Below, piece after piece: positions 1 through 5,356 of a stretch of 8,831 bases of DNA (position 1 is its first letter; each line of letters starts with the position of its first letter). The position numbers and the translations under genes are program-made. The DNA comes from Coriobacteriales bacterium (GTDB taxonomy: Bacteria; Actinomycetota; Coriobacteriia; Coriobacteriales; UBA8131): the NCBI GenBank assembly GCA_031268525.1, contig JAIRXA010000153.1, positions 1 through 8,831 of the forward strand, read 5' to 3'. The notes under the pieces were generated by a model, which had not been told where the DNA came from, did not search any database, and saw only the letters and a program-made list of their open reading frames with translations.

Positions 1-2087
1 TTTGTTGAGAGCTCAAGCAGTCCTTTGGGGCTGGCGGCGATGAGGGTATGGAGTCGGTCGGGCTTGCCCGAAGACGGCAGGCGCGAAGATGTCAGGCCCG
101 AAGGCGTCAGGTGCGAAGATGTCAGGCCCGAAGGCGTCAGGTGCGAAGACGGCGCGGCCTGAATGGAGAGCGCTGTTGTCTCCCGCAGCACCTCAATATT
201 TGAATCCGCGAGCATCAAAGTCTCGCGCTCGGCATATTCGGGGCCGGTGAGCTCCAGCTCAAAGCGCTCCAGACCAAAGCCATTGTGTATGCACTGCCGC
301 AGGATGCCACCGAGGAAGGGATGTCTGTCGAGCAACAACACCCGTCCGGCGCCCTCGCGACGGGCCGCCACGGCAGCAGCCAGACCCGCAGCTCCCGACC
401 CAACGACGATGATGTCGTAAGGGACCGTAGGGACCGTAGGGGCGGACCCGTAGGGGCGGACCTCAGTCCGCCCGCCCGCCGAAGGCGCACTCTCGCAGGT
501 TCCGCCAGGTGTAGGGGCGGACTTCAGTCCGCCCGCTGGAGCAGGAACATCTTCCGCACTTATGCGGTCGAACTGCGGCTCGCTCACATCAGTTGATTCG
601 CCTTCATCGGTCGACTCGCCTACGAGCATTCGTGAGCCGGGCAGGCGTTTGTCAAGCATCTCGGGCGGACAGGCTGCTGCCGAGCAGAGTTCGGCAATCA
701 GTTCAGGAGTGCAGAAACCGCCGTGACAGCGACCCATCATCGCGTTTGTGCGCCATTTCAGGGTGTCGAGGCTGAGCACGGGCAGAATACCCGCGAGTTC
801 GGTGGCGATGTCGGCGGCGGTGACCGTGCAGCATCGGCAGACAATCCGTCCGTGTTGTGGGTCGGCGGCAATCGCGGCGGCGCGCTCCGCCGTATCCATC
901 TGCGCAAAGGGCTTTTGTCCTGCGCGGCGCCTACGAGGGGAGAAGTCTGCTCGGCGCTCTGCGCCAAGATGGGTGGCAACTGTTGTGGCAATGTCGACCG
1001 CTACGGCAGGCGCTGCGGTCAGCCCCGGCGATTCGAGGCAGGCGATATTGAAGAAACCGGGCACGTCAGCCACCTCGCCAAGCACGAAATCGCCACTCGT
1101 ACCCTTGGCACGCAGGCCGGCAAAATTCGCGATCACTCCGCTTGGCGAGGCATCAGGCCAAGTCAGGCGAGCAGTGTCGAGTACGAAGGCCATCCCCTCG
1201 GTGGTGGTTGGGGCTGCTGTACGGTCCTGTTGCGGCGTGGCGTTTGGCCCGATGAGCAGGTTGCCGTGGACGGTAGGCGTGACGAGCACACCCTTACCGT
1301 GTGCGCTCGGTGTCTGAAAGACCGTGTGGGAGAAGAGCGCGCCGTAGGGGGTATCGTAGAGCAGGTACTCGCCACGCACAGGGTGGATCGTGAGTTTTGT
1401 CGCGGAGACGAGGTTGTTGAGCTCGTCAGCGTGGGTACCCGCTGCATTGATGACGACGCGGCAGCAATACTGGAGTCCGTCGACGGTGGTGAGAAGGAAT
1501 CCGGGCTCCTCATCTTCCCGCTCGATCCCGATCACCTGTGCGTTGAAGATGAAGTCAACACCATTTTCTGCTGCGTTTTCTGCCGCCGCGAAGGTCAGTC
1601 CATAGGGATCGCAGATTGCGCCGGTCGGCACCAGCAGGGCGCCCAGAGCCTCGGGGGAGACCTTCGGTTCCCGAGCGTGTAGCTCGGTGTGATCTACCAG
1701 ACGCACCTCGGTAAGCCCGTTTGCCAACGCACGCGCCTCAAGATCGCGCAGAGCGCACAACTGTTCCTTATCAAAGGCGACGACGAGCGAGCCGTTGCGG
1801 TCATAGCCAAATCCCAATTCGTCGGCCCATGCAGGGAACAGTTGTGAACCGGCCACACAGTAGTGTGCCTTCCGCGAGCCGGGGGTGGGATCGTAGCCCG
1901 CGTGGACGATGCCCGAGTTCGCTCGGCTTGCACCGCAGGCCACATCGTTACCGGCTTCGAGTACCGCAATGCGCAGGTCAAAGCGCGCCAACTCACGCGC
2001 CACACAGCAGCCTGCCACTCCGGCGCCGACGATGACAGCGTCATAGCAGACAGGTTTGGCGCTTGCAGAATGGGGGATTACGCTCAT
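1..2087 (-). CDS. Fused GlpA-like FAD oxidoreductase with BFD [2Fe-2S] domain + second FAD-dependent oxidoreductase (3' end off window)
   Basis: The frame opens at the ATG read from 2087 and stays open for 695 codons to the window edge. A weak AAGG lies about 12 bases upstream. Residues 1-400 form a GlpA/LhgO-type FAD oxidoreductase: the dinucleotide-binding motif G21-A-G-V-A-G26, then SRANSGIVHAGYDP, GKGVLVTPTVHGN and a C-terminal GLRAKGTSGDF block. Residues about 415-465 are a BFD-like iron-sulphur domain with C417-x-C419 and C454-x4-C459; C420 is an extra cysteine next to the pair. After a Pro/Gly/Ala-rich linker (about 485-556) a second FAD domain begins (YDIIVVGSGAAG, Y557 to G568) with the family signature GGILRQCIHNGFG. 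In many Firmicutes and Actinobacteria these are two adjacent genes, often followed by a DUF1667 gene, and are annotated as anaerobic glycerol-3-phosphate dehydrogenase subunits. The likely role is oxidation of glycerol-3-phosphate or a related hydroxyacid, with electrons passed through the Fe-S centre; the substrate is inferred. The linker and second domain contain repeat expansions. Confidence 0.88.
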   Translation of the reverse strand, partial: MSVIPHSASAKPVCYDAVIVGAGVAGCCVARELARFDLRIAVLEAGNDVACGASRANSGIVHAGYDPTPGSRKAHYCVAGSQLFPAWADELGFGYDRNGSLVVAFDKEQLCALRDLEARALANGLTEVRLVDHTELHAREPKVSPEALGALLVPTGAICDPYGLTFAAAENAAENGVDFIFNAQVIGIEREDEEPGFLLTTVDGLQYCCRVVINAAGTHADELNNLVSATKLTIHPVRGEYLLYDTPYGALFSHTVFQTPSAHGKGVLVTPTVHGNLLIGPNATPQQDRTAAPTTTEGMAFVLDTARLTWPDASPSGVIANFAGLRAKGTSGDFVLGEVADVPGFFNIACLESPGLTAAPAVAVDIATTVATHLGAERRADFSPRRRRAGQKPFAQMDTAERAAAIAADPQHGRIVCRCCTVTAADIATELAGILPVLSLDTLKWRTNAMMGRCHGGFCTPELIAELCSAAACPPEMLDKRLPGSRMLVGESTDEGESTDVSEPQFDRISAEDVPAPAGGLKSAPTPGGTCESAPSAGGRTEVRPYGSAPTVPTVPYDIIVVGSGAAGLAAAVAARREGAGRVLLLDRHPFLGGILRQCIHNGFGLERFELELTGPEYAERETLMLADSNIEVLRETTALSIQAAPSSHLTPSGLTSSHLTPSGLTSSRLPSSGKPDRLHTLIAASPKGLLELST
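67..156. repeat. Six tandem 15-bp units inside the second FAD domain
   Basis: Six consecutive 15-base units start at 67, 82, 97, 112, 127 and 142. They alternate between forms such as CGCGAAGATGTCAGG and CCCGAAGGCGTCAGG. The four central units make an almost exact 30-bp double repeat. The unit is five codons, so the oxidoreductase frame on the minus strand is kept, giving alternating TPSGL and TSSHL blocks at about residues 644-674. The outer units are more diverged, as expected for an older expansion with a recent central duplication. Confidence 0.9.
436..536. repeat. REP-like palindromic repeat pair inside the fusion-gene linker
   Basis: GTAGGGGCGGAC begins three times, at 436 (partial copy), 450 and 511. 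The copies at 450 and 511 continue into near-palindromes (arms GGGCGGACT / AGTCCGCCC around a two-base loop), so each can fold into a stable hairpin. Between them, at 496-509, lies CAGGTTCCGCCAGG, which recurs with one mismatch in the intergenic element at 4972-5077. The whole element is read through without a stop as linker residues about 518-551 of the minus-strand oxidoreductase. Confidence 0.85.
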
Positions 2088-2170
2088 GGATGCAGCATAC
2101 CTTAAAGCCGGTCATAGGGTATAGTAAAAGTCTACTCATCAGAAATGAAGGAGTCACCCGAAGGAGCCCC
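2088..2170. promoter_or_regulatory. Divergent intergenic region between the oxidoreductase and HAD genes
   Basis: These 83 bases separate two divergently oriented start codons and so should hold both promoters. On the plus strand there is a -10-like TATAGT at 2120-2125, but no convincing -35 at the right spacing. No good promoter is visible on the minus strand. The Shine-Dalgarno-like AAGGAG occurs twice, at 2148-2153 and 2161-2166; only the second is correctly spaced (4 bases) from the HAD start at 2171. Confidence 0.4.
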
Positions 2171-3238
2171 ATGTCTCGCAAGCCAGCACCTGATCGCCCC
2201 GTTGCCCCGTCGCACCCCACAGCACTCGACCGCCCCGTTGCCCCGTCTCGCAAGCCAGTATCCGACTGCCCCGTTACCCTGTCTCACCCCACAGCACTCG
2301 ATCGCCCCATCAAAGCTGTCTTCTTCGACGTTGGGCAGACCTTGCTCGCGCCCGGCATTCCCGAGGAAGAGGTCTTCATCAAGGCCGCTGCTCTGACGGG
2401 AGCAACACTCGGTTGCGATGATGTGACGCGCAATCTTCGACAGGCCTATGAGCTCTACGAGGAGCTTTACGCGGGCGATGACTCCTTCTGGGCCGATGAG
2501 GAACGTTCCACGGCCATCTGGCTTACGGTCTATGCCCATCTCGCCAGGCTGTCCGGTGTGCCCGATCAGGCTGAGGCAATCGCGCGAATCGTTCACGAGA
2601 CCTACTTCCATGCTGGCGCGTGGAAACTCTTTGACGACGTACTTCCCACCCTCGATGCGCTCAAGGCCCGCGGAGTACGCATGGGTTTAATCTCAAACTG
2701 GGACAGCTCACTGGAGCCCATCATCATGGACTTGGGTCTCGGGCACTATTTTGCGACCATAATCGCTTCGACGGTCGTGCGTATGCACAAACCGCAACGG
2801 CAGATATTCGACCTCGCTTTGGAGCGGATTGGGTGTGCTGCCTCTGAGGCCATCCATGTCGGCGATCATCTGCAGGCCGATGTTGGCGGTGCGCGACAGG
2901 CGGGACTCACGCCCGTGCTCATCGACCGAGACCATCTCCACCGGCCAACGATAGTCGCTGGAGGGGCAGGTGCCGCCGAACGGGCTGCAGTGGATGGGGT
3001 AACCGCCACCGGGCAGATCACAGCAGACGAGGCAGGCGCCATCGGGCAGGGCGATTGTGGGGTAACCGCCGCCGAGCGGGTCGCAGCAGACGAGGCACCC
3101 CCCGTCAGGCAGGTCACAGCAGACGAGGCAGGTGTCTCGGCGTTCTTGGCAGCCAGAGCAGGCGCCGCCAATCAGGTTACCTGCGACGACCAGCTCATCG
3201 TCATTCACGATCTACGCGACGTGCTGGATATTTTGTAG
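2171..3238 (+). CDS. HAD-superfamily hydrolase (subfamily IA-like) with N- and C-terminal repeat expansions
   Basis: This 355-residue protein starts at the ATG at 2171, chosen because AAGGAG sits 4 bases upstream; an in-frame ATG at 2063 would overlap the divergent gene and lacks such a site. All four HAD motifs are visible: motif I FFDVGQT with nucleophile D53, motif II S175 in LISNWD, motif III K207 in HKPQRQ, and motif IV G231-D232 with D237 (GDHLQADV). A helical cap fits between motifs I and II. It is probably a cytoplasmic phosphatase acting on a small phosphorylated metabolite; the substrate cannot be read from sequence. Relatives usually begin a few residues before motif I and have about 220-240 residues. 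Here there is a 52-residue duplicated N-terminal extension and an Ala/Asp/Glu-rich insert of roughly 80 residues before the normal-looking end DDQLIVIHDLRDVLDIL. It may be co-transcribed with the downstream symporter. Confidence 0.88.
   Translation: MSRKPAPDRPVAPSHPTALDRPVAPSRKPVSDCPVTLSHPTALDRPIKAVFFDVGQTLLAPGIPEEEVFIKAAALTGATLGCDDVTRNLRQAYELYEELYAGDDSFWADEERSTAIWLTVYAHLARLSGVPDQAEAIARIVHETYFHAGAWKLFDDVLPTLDALKARGVRMGLISNWDSSLEPIIMDLGLGHYFATIIASTVVRMHKPQRQIFDLALERIGCAASEAIHVGDHLQADVGGARQAGLTPVLIDRDHLHRPTIVAGGAGAAERAAVDGVTATGQITADEAGAIGQGDCGVTAAERVAADEAPPVRQVTADEAGVSAFLAARAGAANQVTCDDQLIVIHDLRDVLDIL
2174..2317. repeat. 72-bp in-frame tandem duplication at the HAD N-terminus
   Basis: Two copies, 2174-2245 and 2246-2317, both begin TCTCGCAAGCCAG and both contain CACCCCACAGCACTCGA. 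The period is 72 bases, or 24 codons, so the frame is preserved. The copies encode SRKPAPDRP and SRKPVSDCP, each followed by a block ending SHPTALDRP. Each copy also carries shorter internal repeats of the CCCCGTTGCCCCG type. The second copy runs into the start of HAD motif I. Confidence 0.85.
2996..3130. repeat. 63-bp in-frame repeat units near the HAD C-terminus
   Basis: GGGGTAACCGCC occurs at 2996 and 3059, and CAGCAGACGAGGCA at 3021, 3084 and 3117. The first two copies are 63 bases apart (21 codons) and the third marks a partial unit 33 bases further on. Both periods are multiples of three. The translated blocks are variants of TADEAG at about residues 276-320 of the HAD protein, after motif IV and before its normal C-terminal helix. 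Confidence 0.8.
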
Positions 3239-3253
3239 TACACTGCACATCAC

Positions 3254-3297
3254 TACGCATTCGGCGTACTTCGACCGTGCACTTCCGAACGCACGGT
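3254..3297 (+). other. Two adjacent small hairpins between the HAD and symporter genes
   Basis: TACGC-ATTCG-GCGTA at 3254-3268 forms a 5-bp stem. ACCGTGC (3274-3280) pairs with GCACGGT (3291-3297) across a 10-base loop. No T-run follows either one, so they do not look like intrinsic terminators. They could be mRNA-stabilising or attenuating structures in a HAD-symporter transcript, or chance pairing in G+C-rich DNA. Confidence 0.4.
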
Positions 3298-3327
3298 GCC
3301 GCCACAGGGTGTGCTAAGGCGGACCCC

Positions 3328-4887
3328 ATGTTCCTGAAGATACTCATGATGGTGCTGTTCTTCGGCGTCACCGTCTACATCGGTTTTGCTACGCGGAAAT
3401 CTACGGGCAATGTTGACGGTTTCGTGCTGGGCGGTCGCAAGGTCGGTCCCTGGCTCTCGGCCTTCGCCTATGGGACTTCCTACTTCTCGGCAGTCGTCTT
3501 CATCGGCTATGCAGGGCAGTTTGGTTGGAAGTATGGCATGGCTGCGCTGTGGATTGGTCTGGGCAATGCCTTCATCGGCTCGATGCTGGCCTGGTATGTG
3601 CTCGGTGCTCGCACGCGCGCGATGACCCATCACCTCGGGGCGCAGACGATGCCGGAGTTCTTCGGCGCACGTTTCAACAGCAGTGCCTTGCGCATCGCCG
3701 CCGCCATGATCATCTTCATCTTCCTGATTCCCTATACGGCAAGTGTCTACAATGGTCTCTCGCGCCTGTTTTTCATGGCCTTTGCCATTCCCTATGAATG
3801 GGCGATCATAGGTATGGCAGTTTTGACCTGTATCTATGTGGTACTCGGTGGCTATATGGCAACTGCGGTCAACGACTTCGTGCAGGGCTGTATCATGCTT
3901 GTGGGCATCGTCGCGGTGATCGTAGCAGTGCTGCTGGGGCATGGCGGCTTCAGCGAGGCGGTCGTCGCTCTCTCGCAGATCCCCAACGACCCGGCGGGTG
4001 CGGCGGGTGCGGCGGGTACGGCGGGCATGAGCGGAGCCTTTACCTCGCTCTTCGGTCCCGATCTCGTCAATCTGCTCGGCGTGGTCATTTTGACTTCGCT
4101 GGGCACTTGGGGACTTCCTCAAATGATATCAAAGTTTTATGCTATTAAATCGACCTCGGTTATCAAACGCGGTGCGATCATCTCTACCCTGTTCGCGCTC
4201 GTCGTGGCTGGCGGCTCATACTTTCTCGGTGGCTTTGGCCGTCTGGTCGCAGCCGACGTTCCGCTCACCCCCGCCGGCTCGCCGGTCTACGACGCGGTTG
4301 TGCCTACCCTGCTTTCCAACATGCCCGACCTGCTCATTGGACTGACGGTGGTGCTGGTGCTCAGTGCCTCAATGAGTACCTTGAGCTCGCTCGTACTCAC
4401 CTCCAGCTCCACGCTTACCCTCGACTTCATCAAAGGTACTGTTGCCAGGAAGATGACTGAGAAAAGCCAGCTGCTCTCCATCCGTGTATTGATCGTCGTC
4501 TTCGTTGTCATCTCTGCGGTCATCGCTCTCGTACAGTACAACTCTTCGGTGACCTTCATCGCTCAGCTGATGTCGATCTCCTGGGGCGTGCTGGCGGGCA
4601 GCTTCCTGGCACCTTTCCTCTATGGCCTGTACTGGAAGCGCGTGACAAAAGGAGCGGTCTGGGCCTGCTTTGTCTGGGCGGTCGGTCTGGTCTGTTCCAA
4701 CATGGTGTTTGGCTTCATCGCCTCGCCGATCAACGCCGGTGCGCTGGCAATGGTCGGTGGACTGATCATCGTGCCGCTGGTCAGTCTGATAACGCCCAAG
4801 CCTGACGCAGAAAAGACCGATCGGCTTTTTGCCGAGAGCTACGTGAGTCTCCACGACAACCCACTTGATAACCCTACGGATTCGTGA
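3328..4887 (+). CDS. Sodium:solute symporter, SSS family (PutP-like)
   Basis: This is a 519-residue integral membrane protein with a long series of hydrophobic segments, matching the usual length and roughly 13-helix layout of the SSS (SLC5) family. The ATG at 3328 was chosen because membrane segment 1 starts directly after it and a purine-rich AAGGCGGA lies just upstream; the frame stays open further upstream but gives an Arg-rich, non-membrane sequence. Family signatures include GGRKVGPWLSAFAYGTSYFS, GGYMATAVNDFVQG (from G174), and SASMSTLSS, in which S350-T351 correspond by position to the Ser/Thr Na+ ligands of PutP. It should import an organic solute with Na+ across the cytoplasmic membrane. 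The substrate could be an amino acid, organic acid or other small solute and is not settled by sequence. A short Ala/Gly repeat lies in a loop at residues 223-233. No clear terminator follows. Confidence 0.92.
   Translation: MFLKILMMVLFFGVTVYIGFATRKSTGNVDGFVLGGRKVGPWLSAFAYGTSYFSAVVFIGYAGQFGWKYGMAALWIGLGNAFIGSMLAWYVLGARTRAMTHHLGAQTMPEFFGARFNSSALRIAAAMIIFIFLIPYTASVYNGLSRLFFMAFAIPYEWAIIGMAVLTCIYVVLGGYMATAVNDFVQGCIMLVGIVAVIVAVLLGHGGFSEAVVALSQIPNDPAGAAGAAGTAGMSGAFTSLFGPDLVNLLGVVILTSLGTWGLPQMISKFYAIKSTSVIKRGAIISTLFALVVAGGSYFLGGFGRLVAADVPLTPAGSPVYDAVVPTLLSNMPDLLIGLTVVLVLSASMSTLSSLVLTSSSTLTLDFIKGTVARKMTEKSQLLSIRVLIVVFVVISAVIALVQYNSSVTFIAQLMSISWGVLAGSFLAPFLYGLYWKRVTKGAVWACFVWAVGLVCSNMVFGFIASPINAGALAMVGGLIIVPLVSLITPKPDAEKTDRLFAESYVSLHDNPLDNPTDS
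3994..4029. repeat. 9-bp tandem repeat in a symporter loop
   Basis: Four 9-base units of the form GCGGGTGCG start at 3994, 4003, 4012 and 4021, the last ones degenerate. They encode AGA, AGA, AGT and AGM in the hydrophilic loop between two membrane segments. The frame is preserved. Confidence 0.85.
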
Positions 4888-4910
4888 GGGTTCACCCGAT
4901 ACGAGAGGCG

Positions 4911-4975
4911 GGCACGGCAACTGTGCGTTCCTTTGTGGGGTGTCAGGCACAGCAACCGTGCGTTCCTTTGTGGGG
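4911..4975. repeat. Pair of 30-bp direct repeats downstream of the symporter
   Basis: Positions 4911-4940 and 4946-4975 are two copies of a 30-base sequence that begins GGCAC, contains GTGCGTTCCTTTGTGGGG and differs at two positions. They are separated by 5 bases. The second copy overlaps the left arm of the inverted-repeat element at 4972-5077, so the duplication probably arose together with, or beside, that element. Confidence 0.85.
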
Positions 4976-5077
4976 GCGGGCTTTGACCGCCCGCATGAGA
5001 AAGGGCAGGCCCTCAGGTTCCGCAAGGCGTGAGAAGAGAGGATTTTCGTACCCACCGGGCGGTCAAAGCCCCGCCCC
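4972..5077. repeat. REP-like inverted-repeat element (BIME- or MITE-like) in intergenic DNA
   Basis: The left arm at 4972-4993 reads GGGGGCGGGCTTTGACCGCC and onward. The right arm at 5056-5077 is its reverse complement with about one base shifted. The arms are 62 bases apart and each also has internal dyad symmetry. The spacer holds CAGGTTCCGCAAGG (5014-5027), which matches 13 of 14 bases in the linker element at 496-509. No open frame in it resembles a transposase, so any movement would depend on a protein encoded elsewhere, such as a REP-associated tyrosine transposase. Confidence 0.75.
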
Positions 5078-5131
5078 TACGGAGACGTCCCGGCACACAT
5101 CCCACGTACCCACACGGACTCGCCGTCTACC

Positions 5132-5155
5132 AGCAAGCTCGCAATGACGCAGGGG
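5132..5155. repeat. Possible further dispersed repeat at the island border
   Basis: The stretch AGCAAGCTCGCAATGACGC, read on the minus strand as GCGTCATTGCGAGC, resembles short dispersed repeats containing TCATTGCGAG that recur in many unrelated bacterial genomes. Only one copy is present in the window, so the assignment rests on recollection of the motif rather than repetition seen here. Confidence 0.3.
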
Positions 5156-5190
5156 TCTGAACGGTAACGCTATAAACTTAATTGATCTGT

Positions 5191-5215
5191 GCGTTCGCTA
5201 CATTTTTTGTAACGC
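5191..5215. promoter_or_regulatory. Imperfect dyad overlapping the -35 box (possible operator)
   Basis: GCGT (5191-5194) pairs with ACGC (5212-5215), and TACA (5199-5202) with TGTA (5208-5211), around a five-T centre, with a TCGC bulge on the left side. The dyad covers the -35 hexamer of the promoter at 5207-5235. A repressor-binding site is plausible here because a regulator remnant lies just downstream, but the dyad is short and imperfect. Confidence 0.35.
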
Positions 5216-5235
5216 CTACCCCTGGTTGCTATAAT
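5207..5235 (+). promoter_or_regulatory. Sigma70-type promoter of the restriction gene cluster
   Basis: TTGTAA (5207-5212, 4 of 6 matches to the -35 consensus) and a perfect TATAAT -10 box (5230-5235) are separated by exactly 17 bases. Transcription would start near 5242, giving a leader of about 115 bases before mcrB that contains the regulator remnant. This is the clearest promoter in the window and probably drives mcrB and mcrC, and possibly hsdR. Confidence 0.75.
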
Positions 5236-5288
5236 AACGAGAGACAAGCGTTCCAAGAAGGATGAATGAAGCGGAGAGGCACAGGGCA

Positions 5289-5348
5289 ATGGTTAGCTAT
5301 AAAAAACTACGGCACATCCTCTTCGACAGAGACCTGAGGAAGAGAAGG
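5289..5348 (+). pseudogene. Truncated N-terminus of a small XRE/YozG-like transcriptional regulator
   Basis: From the ATG at 5289, with GGAGAGG 9 bases upstream, the translation MVSYKKLRHILFDRDLRK closely resembles the start of small helix-turn-helix regulators of the Cro/C1 (YozG-like) type, which typically begin M(V/I)SYKKLW.LLIDRDM.K and are about 70 residues long. The similarity stops after about 18-20 residues. The rest of the frame, to a stop at 5451-5453, is the mcrB sequence read in another frame and looks random. The helix-turn-helix itself is missing, so this is probably a remnant left by a deletion that joined the regulator's 5' end to mcrB. Alternatively it could be a translated leader peptide. 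The family assignment is from memory of the motif. Confidence 0.5.
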
Positions 5349-5356
5349 GCTATAAA

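Noticed and set aside
67..156. CRISPR array
   Set aside because: The units are contiguous 15-bp tandem repeats with no unique spacers and are read through as protein.
723..1682. 319-codon open frame on the plus strand
   Set aside because: It is antisense to the oxidoreductase, which has clear domain motifs over the same bases. Its translation shows no recognisable domain and is explained by G+C-rich codon structure.
2063..2170. Longer HAD start at 2063
   Set aside because: It would overlap the divergent gene's start and lacks a ribosome-binding site, while 2171 has AAGGAG at good spacing.
3253..4122. 289-codon minus-strand open frame over the symporter
   Set aside because: The composition is rich in His, Arg and Asp with no motifs, as expected for the reverse of a membrane-protein gene; the plus-strand symporter has clear family signatures.
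4972..5077. Intrinsic terminator for the symporter transcript
   Set aside because: The inverted arms are separated by 62 bases and are not followed by a T-run, so a repeat element explains them better.
4884..5147. 87-codon plus-strand frame after the symporter
   Set aside because: It consists almost entirely of the direct and inverted repeats, has no recognisable domain and no ribosome-binding site.
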